Source: Candidatus Cloacimonadota bacterium (lineage in GTDB: Bacteria > Cloacimonadota > Cloacimonadia > JGIOTU-2). From it: a stretch of 6,630 nucleotides of DNA. The position numbers and the translations under genes are program-made. Below, piece by piece: positions 1 through 6,630 of this stretch. The stretch's first letter is position 1, and each line of letters begins with the position of its first letter. The notes under the pieces are model-generated. The model had not been told where the DNA came from and did no database searches. It saw nothing but the letters and a program-made list of their open reading frames with translations. The stretch is from assembly GCA_021160355.1 (NCBI GenBank), contig JAGHCS010000166.1:1-6630 (forward strand), given 5' to 3'.

Positions 1-1
1 T

Positions 2-2608
2 AAGTGCACTATTGACAGGAGAACAAATGCCATAATCGGACTTGTCGTTTTTCTGTCTGTTTTTATTATCTATTATATCACAAAACCTGTTTCACTCTCG
101 TTTTGGGATTGCGGCGAGTATATTTCCTGCAGCTCAATTCTCGGTGTGCCGCATCCTCCCGGAAATCCATTTTATATCTTGCTTGGGAAATTTTTTACCC
201 TCCTTCCGATAGGGCTTTCACATGCTCAGGCAGTTAGCCTGCTTTCAATATTCTTTAGCGGTTTTGCAGTTCTCTTTGTCTATCTTTCAATTGTAAAGCT
301 TGTTGCGATTTGGGAAACCAAGCAGATCTATGCGTATATTGCGGGAGTTATCGGTGCATTCTTTATTGCTTTCTCACAGGAATTCTGGATCAATGCCATC
401 GAAGCAGAGGTCTATGGAGGATTGTCATTTTTTATTGCACTTATTATCTGGCTCACACTTATCTGGACTGAAAAGCAAAAGAACTTCAATCATCAGAATA
501 TTTTGCTTCTCATTGTGTATTTATTCTTCCTCGGCTTCGGGGTTCATCAAACCACGCTTCAGATAGCTCCAGCTGTATTGATCATAGTGATTCTCCCATT
601 CTTGAAATTTGATAAAAATTTCTATAAAAAATTTGCAATCTTCGTGGTGATTGGACTTGCGCTTTATTACATTTTCTATCTAGTCGGGACAGGATTCGGT
701 CATGGCAGTCTCGGAAAATACATCTTTGCACTTTTTGTAATTGGTGTGCTTATATATTATCTGAGAGATTATGTTCAGCCGCAAGTGTGGTTTTTTGCTC
801 TTCTGATGGTCATACTTGGATTAAGCACTCACCTCATTCTCCCAATACGTGCAGCAGCAGATCCTTTTATTAATGAGGGAGATCCGTCAACCCTGCCACG
901 GTTTATGGATTATATTTTCAGGAAACAATATGGTCCGACTAGTTTCTTTGTTCGACGTGCTCCCATTCTGATGCAGCTCGATTTTCATTTCCTCAGGTAT
1001 TTTAGCTGGCAGTTCTTTGATGCCGGTGTCATCAGCAACTTCCTCAATGTTTCAAAACAATTCATACATACAATTTTCCAATTTATTGTTGTTGCACTGG
1101 GATTGACCGGCTTTTATTATCAGTTCAAAAAGAGTAAACGTTCATTCATATACCTTGCGTCATTTTTCTTTATGGCAAGCATTGCAATGATACTTGTGAT
1201 GAATCTTTCATCTGCAGAAGTGCGTGACCGACCTTACTTTTTCATCACTGCATATATGTTGTGGGCATTTTGGATGGGTATCGGAGCAATGGGAATTGTC
1301 CGATTTTTAAGAAAGAGATCAAAGCTGCTTGCGATCATTGCATTGTGTCTTATCGCCACACTTCCGATTATAAATATGGCTTCTCATTATCATAAAACAG
1401 ACAGAAGCCAGGAACTCCTTTCGCTCGAATACGGCACTAACTTCTTGAACGGGCTTGATAAGAATGCCATCATTTTCACAAATGGTGATAACGATACCTT
1501 CCCGCTTTGGTATTCCCAGGCAGTGTACGATCCTAATGCAGAGGAGTATTATCTCGAAGACGATACCCTCCTTTTTGCAGAAATAAAGGGATATTCCATT
1601 TCAAAGAAAGAAGAAATCCCGAAAAGAACTCAAACAAAACTAAATGAAGCTTATATGGCTAAGAAGAGTCTCGGTGGAATCCGCAAAGATGTTTCAGTTG
1701 CGAATTTGAGTCTTCTCAACACACCCTGGTATATAAAACAACTCCGTGATTTTGAAGGTATAGAAATAAATCTCTCGGATAAACAGATAGATGCTTTGCA
1801 TCCTATCCAACTTGCGAATGAAGCGAATTTCAAGGTCGGTGATATCAAGATAACTTATCCTAAAGATAAACAGCTCTTTGTAAAAGACCAAATGGTTCTG
1901 CAGATCATAAAAGATAATTACGGCAAACGCCCGATTTACTTTGCAGTTACAGTAGCAGATCGCGTTGATTTTGACGAATATCTTCAAAGCGAAGGCATGG
2001 CAGACAGACTTGTATCCACAAAAGCGAAATACCAGATAAATGCACCTCGTCTCAATCATAATATTGAAAATGTGTTTGAATATAACTCCATTTACAATGA
2101 AGATTTGTATAAGGACGAAAACATGAAGCGCCTTATCAATAACTATGGCGCAGACTTTATGCGTATGTCCACAACCTTCTATCAGAATGGAGATTATGAG
2201 AATGCAGTAACATATCTCAAAAGGGCAATGAATTTCATAAAAGAGAAAGATAGATACCTGCCAAGTCTGGCGAATTTGTATTATGAAATGGGTTTGTACG
2301 ATAGCGCTCTCAGTGTGATAGAACCTTTGGTACAAAAGAGTCCTGAAGACGCTCAACTCGTATATCTTCAAGTAGAATTTCTTGTGAAGAGTGAAGATAT
2401 TTCCGGAGCTCTCAGCACTCTTGAGGACTTTATTATGAAAAATACTAAAGAGCACTATTTCCTCAATCGTTATGTAAATATTGTGAGAGGTGATCCCGAA
2501 TATACTGAAAGAGCTCTCACCTATATGAATGAGTTGGTCAAGCAGTATCCTGAAAATAAATCCTTCCAGCAGTTCAAAGAACAGATCGAAAATATAAACA
2601 AAAAGTAA
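2..2608 (+). CDS. DUF2723 / GT117-family (TMEM260-like) membrane glycosyltransferase with C-terminal TPR region, 5' partial
   Basis: The frame is open from the window edge, giving 868 visible residues (numbered here from the codon at base 2). The true start lies upstream: a GTG at 146 and all later starts fall after the conserved first-loop motif WDCGEY (residues 35-40, bases 104-121), whose Asp and Glu are the expected GT-C catalytic-loop acids, and they cut into or past the following HPPG motif. A hydrophobic segment at residues 9-26 looks like the first membrane helix, so probably only a few residues are missing. About 13 hydrophobic segments follow, to roughly residue 460. Other family hallmarks are LPIRAAADP with a later RKQYG, EVRDRPYFF, GDNDTFPLWY (495-504), and VANLSLLNTPWY. 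From about residue 720 to the end lie TPR-like helical repeats. The family includes human TMEM260, a protein O-mannosyltransferase; bacterial acceptors are mostly unknown, so a mannose donor and protein target are inference. Unusual is about 50 extra residues (510-560) after GDNDTFPLWY. The gene ends 89 bases before secA, with a hairpin between them. Confidence 0.85.
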   Translation, partial: KCTIDRRTNAIIGLVVFLSVFIIYYITKPVSLSFWDCGEYISCSSILGVPHPPGNPFYILLGKFFTLLPIGLSHAQAVSLLSIFFSGFAVLFVYLSIVKLVAIWETKQIYAYIAGVIGAFFIAFSQEFWINAIEAEVYGGLSFFIALIIWLTLIWTEKQKNFNHQNILLLIVYLFFLGFGVHQTTLQIAPAVLIIVILPFLKFDKNFYKKFAIFVVIGLALYYIFYLVGTGFGHGSLGKYIFALFVIGVLIYYLRDYVQPQVWFFALLMVILGLSTHLILPIRAAADPFINEGDPSTLPRFMDYIFRKQYGPTSFFVRRAPILMQLDFHFLRYFSWQFFDAGVISNFLNVSKQFIHTIFQFIVVALGLTGFYYQFKKSKRSFIYLASFFFMASIAMILVMNLSSAEVRDRPYFFITAYMLWAFWMGIGAMGIVRFLRKRSKLLAIIALCLIATLPIINMASHYHKTDRSQELLSLEYGTNFLNGLDKNAIIFTNGDNDTFPLWYSQAVYDPNAEEYYLEDDTLLFAEIKGYSISKKEEIPKRTQTKLNEAYMAKKSLGGIRKDVSVANLSLLNTPWYIKQLRDFEGIEINLSDKQIDALHPIQLANEANFKVGDIKITYPKDKQLFVKDQMVLQIIKDNYGKRPIYFAVTVADRVDFDEYLQSEGMADRLVSTKAKYQINAPRLNHNIENVFEYNSIYNEDLYKDENMKRLINNYGADFMRMSTTFYQNGDYENAVTYLKRAMNFIKEKDRYLPSLANLYYEMGLYDSALSVIEPLVQKSPEDAQLVYLQVEFLVKSEDISGALSTLEDFIMKNTKEHYFLNRYVNIVRGDPEYTERALTYMNELVKQYPENKSFQQFKEQIENINKK

Positions 2609-2617
2609 TGAGGATTA

Positions 2618-2649
2618 TATAATATAATAATTTGCTATAAATATTGACG
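2618..2649 (+). promoter_or_regulatory. AT-rich candidate promoter segment upstream of secA (weak)
   Basis: Two overlapping-phase TATAAT hexamers (2618-2623 and 2623-2628), an extended -10-like TGCTATAAA (2633-2641) and an isolated TTGACG (2644-2649) lie in the spacer between the membrane-protein gene and secA. None has a convincing partner box at 16-18 bases: upstream of the TATAAT boxes there is no TTGACA-like hexamer, and TTGACG has only TAACTG at the right distance. I also looked for the Bacteroidota TAnnTTTG box and found only the near miss ATAATTTG (2627-2634). In so AT-rich a spacer TATAAT matches are expected by chance. If any is real, the transcript would carry the downstream hairpin in the secA leader. 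Confidence 0.2.
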
Positions 2650-2650
2650 T

Positions 2651-2678
2651 AAAACCCAGTTGAAAATAACTGGGTTTT
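2651..2678 (+). terminator. Perfect 11-bp hairpin, probable Rho-independent terminator after the DUF2723 gene
   Basis: AAAACCCAGTT (2651-2661) and AACTGGGTTTT (2668-2678) are exact reverse complements around a six-base loop GAAAAT. The A-tract/T-tract ends make it look like a bidirectional intrinsic terminator. The T-run is only four bases and is itself part of the stem, and just four or five of the pairs in the core are G-C, so its strength is uncertain. It starts 43 bases after the stop codon of the upstream gene and ends 19 bases before the secA ATG, which leaves no room for a standard promoter between hairpin and gene. It could therefore instead be a leader hairpin or attenuator of secA. 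Confidence 0.7.
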
Positions 2679-2697
2679 CAATTAATAAGAAAATAAT

Positions 2698-5600
2698 ATG
2701 ATTAAAAAAATTCTAACAAAGATGTTCGGAACTCAATTCGAGCGGGAAGTGAAGAAAATTCAACCCGTCGTGGATGAGATAAACCGCATATATGCTGATC
2801 TTTCCTCGCTTTCGGAAGAGGAACTTAAGCACAAAACCGCAGAATTCAAAGAGAAAATTCAGGAACGAATTGATGCCAAACAGCAGCTTCTTGATGATCT
2901 CGAGTTGCAGTATGATGAAACCACGGATGATAATGAGAAAGATCGGATTGGTTTTCAGATCGATGATGCCAAAAAAGACCTTGAGGATGAAACTGCAAAA
3001 GTCCTCGATGAGATTCTGCCCGAAGCATACGCAGTAATCAAAGAAACCTGTAGACGGCTTGTTGGGTCATCCTGGTCAGTGCGCGGACGTGAAACGAAAT
3101 GGAACATGATACCCTATGATGTGCAGCTTATCGGTGCGATCGCTCTGCATAAGGGGATGATCACAGAGATGAAAACCGGTGAGGGAAAAACACTCGTTGC
3201 GACCATGCCGCTATATTTGAACGCACTTGTAGGCAAGGGCTCTCATCTTATCACTGTGAACGACTATCTTGCTCAACGTGATGCCGAATGGATGGGACAA
3301 ATTTATAAATATCACGGATTGACCGTCGGGTGTATATTTGGTGACCAGGAACCATCAGTACGCAGGGAACAATATGCTGCTGATATCACCTATGGCACAA
3401 ATAACGAATTCGGTTTCGATTATCTGAGAGATAACATGGCTGTAAGTCCCGATCGGCTTGTGCAACGTGAGCATTACTACTGTATTGTTGACGAGGCAGA
3501 CAGTGTGCTCATCGACGAGGCAAGAACTCCTCTCATTATTTCTGGAACCGTAGAGCATTCCAAAAATTATTACAGGGAACTCAATCCACAGATTAGAAAA
3601 TTGGTAACAAAACAGCAGCGATTGGTAAATGAGCTTTTGTCTGAGATTAATACTATGATAGAGAAAGGCACCGCGCTGGAGAATGAATTTGAATTCGGGA
3701 AGAAAATGCTGACTGTGAAGCGCGCTGCACCAAAATCAAAACGGTTCATGAAATTACTCAAAGATGGAACGTATCAAAAGATCATGAATGATGTCGAAGG
3801 GCAGTATCTGCGTGAGAAACAGCTTCATAAGATCGATGAACAGCTTTATTATGCGATCGATGAAGGACAACGAAGTGCAGATCTCAATGAGATGGGGCAG
3901 GATGAGCTTTCTAAATTTGACAGTTCCCTCTTTGTTATGCCGGACCTCGATGAAGAGATCGAAAAAATAAATCAAGATGAATCTCTGGATAAAGCAGCAA
4001 AACAGGTAAAGAAACAGAAATTGCAGGAAGATTTTCTGGAAAAAAATGAGAAACTTCATAACATCAAACAAATGCTGCTCGCATTTTCACTTTTTGAAAA
4101 GGATGTAGAATATATTGTTTCTGATAACCGGGTTATAATCGTGGATCAGTTCACTGGACGTCTCATGCCCGGCAGACGCTTTAGTGAAGGACTTCATCAA
4201 GCGCTGGAAGCAAAAGAGAATGTCCAGATACAGGAAGCGACCCAAACACTTGCAACCATTACGCTTCAGAACTATTTCCGTATGTACACAAAACTCGCAG
4301 GTATGACCGGTACAGCTATCACGGAGCAGGTTGAGTTTGAGGAAATTTATAAACTACCTGTGATCGAGATACCAACAAACGAACCAATACGCAGAATCGA
4401 CTATGATGATCTGATATTCAGAACCAAGAAAGAAAAATATGAAGCACTCACAGATGAAATCGAGGAGATGTACAGAAAACGCAGACCGGTACTCGTCGGC
4501 ACGATATCGGTCGAAGTGTCAGAGATAATAAGCAGATTACTCAAAAGAAAAAATGTTCCCCACGAAGTTTTAAATGCAAAATATCATGAGAAGGAAGCAG
4601 AGATCGTTGCTTATGCTGGCATGCCCGGAGCAGTGACCATCGCGACCAATATGGCAGGTCGAGGAACTGATATCAAACTCGGCGATGAGGTCGTGCGATG
4701 CGATACCTGTGTCATTGATTGTGTAGGAGATTGCGAAAATGCAGGCAATAATAAACCCACACCAGAACATAACTGTAAGGGAGAAATGCCATGTGGTTTG
4801 CATATCATTGGAACCGAACGGCATGAAAGCAGGCGAATCGACAGACAGCTTCGGGGTCGAAGTGGGCGTCAAGGTGATCCGGGATCATCAAAATTCTTTC
4901 TTTCACTTGAAGATGACTTGATGAGAATATTCGGTTCGGATAAAATTGCAGGTCTCATGTCCAGGATGGGACTTGAAGAGGGCGATGCCATCAAGCATCC
5001 TTGGATGACAAAAGCTGTTGAAAATGCACAGAAAAAAGTAGAGGGACACAACTTCGAGATACGTAAACAGCTCATCAAATATGACGATGTAATGAACCAG
5101 CAAAGAGAGGTTATTTACTCATACAGGAGAAAAGTACTGAAAGGACTTGATCTTCGCGATGAGATTCTGGAAATGCTTGATGATACGATAAATAGCAGAG
5201 TTTCCTCATTTATTGGTTCAACTGAATATCAAGAGAATTGGCCACTTGAAGATATCATTGGTTGGTTTGAAAATGAACTGGGTGTTAAACTCAATATTTC
5301 TCTAGAACTCGGCTCGATCAGGAACCAGGAAGATCTTGTAGATGTTCTCTACGAGCAATTAACAAAAGCATATGCCGATAAAGAAAAACACTTTGAAGAT
5401 GAACAGAGAAAACTTGAACGGTATGCTCTTTTAAAAGTTGTGGATGAGCAGTGGAAAGATCACTTGTATGAAATGGATCGTCTGAAAGAAGGTATCGGCT
5501 TACGTGCCTACGGACAGAAGGATCCTCTCATAGAATATAAAAAAGAAAGTTATCAACTCTTTCTTAATTTGATAGATATTATAAAAGAAAAAGTAATAAA

Positions 5601-5889
5601 AAATGTTTTCACTCTTTATCCGGCACTCTATTATCAGGTGCAGGACAGGGTGAAGGATTTGCAGCTTTCTCATAAAGAAAGAAATGCATTTGATCACGCA
5701 GCGTCCCATACACAAGCGCAACGAGAACAAATGCAGCGTATACCGCAAGAGCAGCATCAAACTCAGCAGCAGCCAGAAGGACAAAAGCTTCAACCTATGA
5801 GAAGAGATGCAGAAAAAGTAGGAAGAAATGATCCATGTCCCTGCGGAAGCGGTAAAAAATTTAAGCACTGCTGCGGAAAGAAAGGATAG
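2698..5889 (+). CDS. secA: Protein translocase ATPase subunit SecA, complete, with a cysteine-rich insertion
   Basis: SecA is the cytosolic/peripheral-membrane ATPase that pushes unfolded preproteins through SecYEG. All domains are visible. NBD1 holds Walker A GEGKT (161-165) and the DEAD box DEAD (265-268) followed by SVLIDEARTPLIISG; the preprotein cross-linking domain occupies roughly 284-475; NBD1 resumes with FTGRLMPGRR (485-494) and ATQTLATITLQNYFRMY (514-530), then AGMTGTA; NBD2 has ATNMAGRGTDI (649-659) and QLRGRSGRQGD (717-727); the helical scaffold includes WKDHLYEMDRL (919-929) and GLRAYGQKDP. A glutamine-rich linker leads to the SEC-C zinc motif CPCGSGKKFKHCC (1047-1059), which binds SecB/ribosome in relatives. 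At 1063 residues it is longer than E. coli SecA (901) and resembles FCB-group SecA, with a charged N-terminal helical expansion (about 55-105). Walker A lysine is at 164 against 108 in E. coli. Odd is a six-cysteine insertion at 668-699. The ATG is chosen because MIKKILTKMFGTQFER matches the usual SecA amino terminus; upstream there is only a weak AAGAA, no real Shine-Dalgarno. Confidence 0.98.
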   Translation: MIKKILTKMFGTQFEREVKKIQPVVDEINRIYADLSSLSEEELKHKTAEFKEKIQERIDAKQQLLDDLELQYDETTDDNEKDRIGFQIDDAKKDLEDETAKVLDEILPEAYAVIKETCRRLVGSSWSVRGRETKWNMIPYDVQLIGAIALHKGMITEMKTGEGKTLVATMPLYLNALVGKGSHLITVNDYLAQRDAEWMGQIYKYHGLTVGCIFGDQEPSVRREQYAADITYGTNNEFGFDYLRDNMAVSPDRLVQREHYYCIVDEADSVLIDEARTPLIISGTVEHSKNYYRELNPQIRKLVTKQQRLVNELLSEINTMIEKGTALENEFEFGKKMLTVKRAAPKSKRFMKLLKDGTYQKIMNDVEGQYLREKQLHKIDEQLYYAIDEGQRSADLNEMGQDELSKFDSSLFVMPDLDEEIEKINQDESLDKAAKQVKKQKLQEDFLEKNEKLHNIKQMLLAFSLFEKDVEYIVSDNRVIIVDQFTGRLMPGRRFSEGLHQALEAKENVQIQEATQTLATITLQNYFRMYTKLAGMTGTAITEQVEFEEIYKLPVIEIPTNEPIRRIDYDDLIFRTKKEKYEALTDEIEEMYRKRRPVLVGTISVEVSEIISRLLKRKNVPHEVLNAKYHEKEAEIVAYAGMPGAVTIATNMAGRGTDIKLGDEVVRCDTCVIDCVGDCENAGNNKPTPEHNCKGEMPCGLHIIGTERHESRRIDRQLRGRSGRQGDPGSSKFFLSLEDDLMRIFGSDKIAGLMSRMGLEEGDAIKHPWMTKAVENAQKKVEGHNFEIRKQLIKYDDVMNQQREVIYSYRRKVLKGLDLRDEILEMLDDTINSRVSSFIGSTEYQENWPLEDIIGWFENELGVKLNISLELGSIRNQEDLVDVLYEQLTKAYADKEKHFEDEQRKLERYALLKVVDEQWKDHLYEMDRLKEGIGLRAYGQKDPLIEYKKESYQLFLNLIDIIKEKVIKNVFTLYPALYYQVQDRVKDLQLSHKERNAFDHAASHTQAQREQMQRIPQEQHQTQQQPEGQKLQPMRRDAEKVGRNDPCPCGSGKKFKHCCGKKG
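4699..4794 (+). other. Six-cysteine insertion in SecA NBD2 (candidate metal-binding knuckle)
   Basis: Between GRGTDIKLG and GLHIIGTERHESRR, where many SecA proteins have only a short loop, this SecA carries cysteines 668, 671, 675, 679, 693 and 699 plus His691 (spacing C-x2-C-x3-C-x3-C-x13-C-x5-C). The flanking motifs are intact and in frame, so this is an insertion in a working gene, not a frameshift. Such density of cysteines in a cytosolic protein suggests a zinc or other metal site, but no known motif matches the spacing exactly and the metal is inference. It is distinct from the C-terminal SEC-C site. Confidence 0.6.
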
Positions 5890-5892
5890 ATT

Positions 5893-5896
5893 GGAA
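5893..5896 (+). promoter_or_regulatory. Weak ribosome binding site for topA
   Basis: GGAA lies seven bases before the topA ATG in the 14-base gap after the secA stop. It is short, but it is the only purine-rich candidate and supports ATG 5904 as the start. No promoter or terminator fits in this gap, consistent with topA being read from the secA transcript. Confidence 0.45.
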
Positions 5897-5903
5897 ATTA
5901 GTT

Positions 5904-6630
5904 ATGGCAAAAAATTTACTCATTGTTGAATCTCCAACCAAATCAAAAACAATAAGTCAATACCTTGGAAAAGATTTTCAGATTCTTGCTTCCATGGGGC
6001 ATATTCGCGACTTACCTCAAAAGGAATTCGGAATCAATCTGAAAGATAATTTTAAACCGACTTATGTTTTGGATCCCAAGAAATCTAAAGTAGTCAATAA
6101 TATAAAAAAAGCTGCAAAAGAGAGCGATAATATCTATCTTGCATCAGATAATGACCGCGAAGGTGAAGCAATTGCATGGCATCTCAAAGAGATATTGAAA
6201 AATACTATTCCTGAAAAAGATATCTACAGGATCGTTTTCAACGAAATTACACGAGATGCAATTATTGAAGCAATTGAGAAACCTACTCATGTTGATGATA
6301 ACAAGGTCGATGCCCAACAGACACGCCGAATTCTCGACAGGATTGTCGGTTACAAAGTAAGCCCCATACTGTGGAAGATCATCATGAAAAATCTGTCTGC
6401 AGGGAGAGTCCAAACTGTTGCCCTGCGCCTGATATGTGAACGAGAAAAAGAGGTAAGAGATTTTATACCACAGGAATACTGGACTATTGAAGCTGATCTG
6501 AAAAAGGATATCGAATTCAAAGCTCAGTTGAAAAAATATGAGAATAAAATTATAAAACTGAATACAAAAGAAGAAGCTGAAGTAATATTTGAGAAGCTCG
6601 AAAATGCAGATTATACAGTAAAGGGTGTGA
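5904..6630 (+). CDS. topA: DNA topoisomerase I (type IA), 3' partial
   Basis: Type IA topoisomerase relaxes negatively supercoiled DNA by a single-strand break and a 5'-phosphotyrosine intermediate. The visible 242 residues are the Toprim domain and the beginning of the cap/core domains. The start NLLIVESPTKSKTI carries the catalytic Toprim Glu (E9) and the adjoining lysines; ASMGHIRDLP (29-38) is conserved; the acidic metal triad is in DNDREGEAIAWHL (D82, D84, E86). Then come FNEIT, VDAQQTRRILDRIVGYKVSP and LSAGRVQTVALRL (164-176), all typical of TopA. The active-site tyrosine, the remaining gate domains and any C-terminal zinc fingers lie beyond the window. Nothing visible is broken or missing. 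The gene begins 14 bases after secA in the same direction, so co-transcription is likely. The start codon gives the standard TopA amino terminus (MAKNLLIVESP). Confidence 0.97.
   Translation, partial: MAKNLLIVESPTKSKTISQYLGKDFQILASMGHIRDLPQKEFGINLKDNFKPTYVLDPKKSKVVNNIKKAAKESDNIYLASDNDREGEAIAWHLKEILKNTIPEKDIYRIVFNEITRDAIIEAIEKPTHVDDNKVDAQQTRRILDRIVGYKVSPILWKIIMKNLSAGRVQTVALRLICEREKEVRDFIPQEYWTIEADLKKDIEFKAQLKKYENKIIKLNTKEEAEVIFEKLENADYTVKGV

Noticed and set aside
146..148. GTG as the start of the DUF2723 gene
   Set aside because: The same frame stays open to the window edge and encodes a first membrane helix and the conserved WDCGEY motif upstream, so GTG 146 is an internal valine codon.
1694..2455. 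253-codon open frame on the - strand
   Set aside because: It lies wholly antisense to a conserved part of the DUF2723 gene, has no recognisable domain, and its composition (rich in Phe, Ile, Cys, His) is what antisense of AT-rich coding DNA gives.
2609..2697. Small regulatory ORF (SecM-like arrest peptide) or riboswitch before secA
   Set aside because: The 89-base spacer has no start codon followed by a useful open frame and no structure beyond the single hairpin.
2701..2712. A-run near the secA start, and another in topA near 6103-6110, as frameshift or slippage sites
   Set aside because: Both encode ordinary Lys-Lys codons in frame, and the downstream proteins match their families without a shift.
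3137..3144. GCGATCGC palindrome (HIP1-like octamer)
   Set aside because: A single occurrence inside conserved secA codons; it is not repeated in the window and needs no explanation.
5500..5868. 122-codon open frame on the - strand inside secA
   Set aside because: Antisense to the conserved SecA scaffold domain and linker; low-complexity Leu/Phe/Ser content and no recognisable motif.
6144..6413. 89-codon open frame on the - strand inside topA
   Set aside because: Antisense to the highly conserved Toprim and cap regions of TopA; no recognisable protein features.

Overview
The window reads as ordinary chromosomal bacterial DNA: three genes, all on the + strand, covering almost every base. They are the 3' part of a large multi-pass membrane protein of the DUF2723 / GT117 (TMEM260-like protein O-mannosyltransferase) family with a C-terminal TPR region, a complete secA, and the 5' third of topA. 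I see no RNA gene, mobile element, CRISPR array, long repeat or obviously foreign segment, and no gene-free stretch over 300 bases. Only two gaps exist: 89 bases between the first gene and secA, and 14 bases between secA and topA.

The likely source is an uncultivated or anaerobic member of the FCB group (Bacteroidota/Chlorobiota/Ignavibacteria/Cloacimonadota/Marinimicrobia-like). Three things point that way: DUF2723 proteins of this layout are characteristic of that group; SecA is long (1063 residues) with the N-terminal and preprotein-domain expansions typical of FCB SecA; and secA has almost no Shine-Dalgarno sequence. AGA/AGG and ATA codons are used freely and base composition is moderately AT-rich. 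The phylum itself is a guess.

Layout: bases 2-2608, DUF2723/TPR membrane protein, whose start lies left of the window (the conserved acidic first-loop motif is upstream of the first in-frame start codon). Bases 2609-2697, an AT-rich spacer with a perfect 11-bp hairpin ending 19 bases before secA. Bases 2698-5889, secA. Bases 5890-5903, a short spacer with a weak GGAA. Bases 5904-6630, topA, cut by the window edge. secA and topA are probably co-transcribed; the membrane protein is probably a separate unit ending at the hairpin, although the position of that hairpin leaves open where secA transcription begins.

Functionally, SecA drives post-translational export through SecYEG, and the DUF2723 protein probably acts on exported proteins or on cell-envelope glycans from the membrane. 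That link is thematic only. The observation most worth a second look is a compact six-cysteine insertion inside the second nucleotide-binding domain of SecA, separate from its normal C-terminal SEC-C zinc site. I did not find a convincing previously undescribed system.
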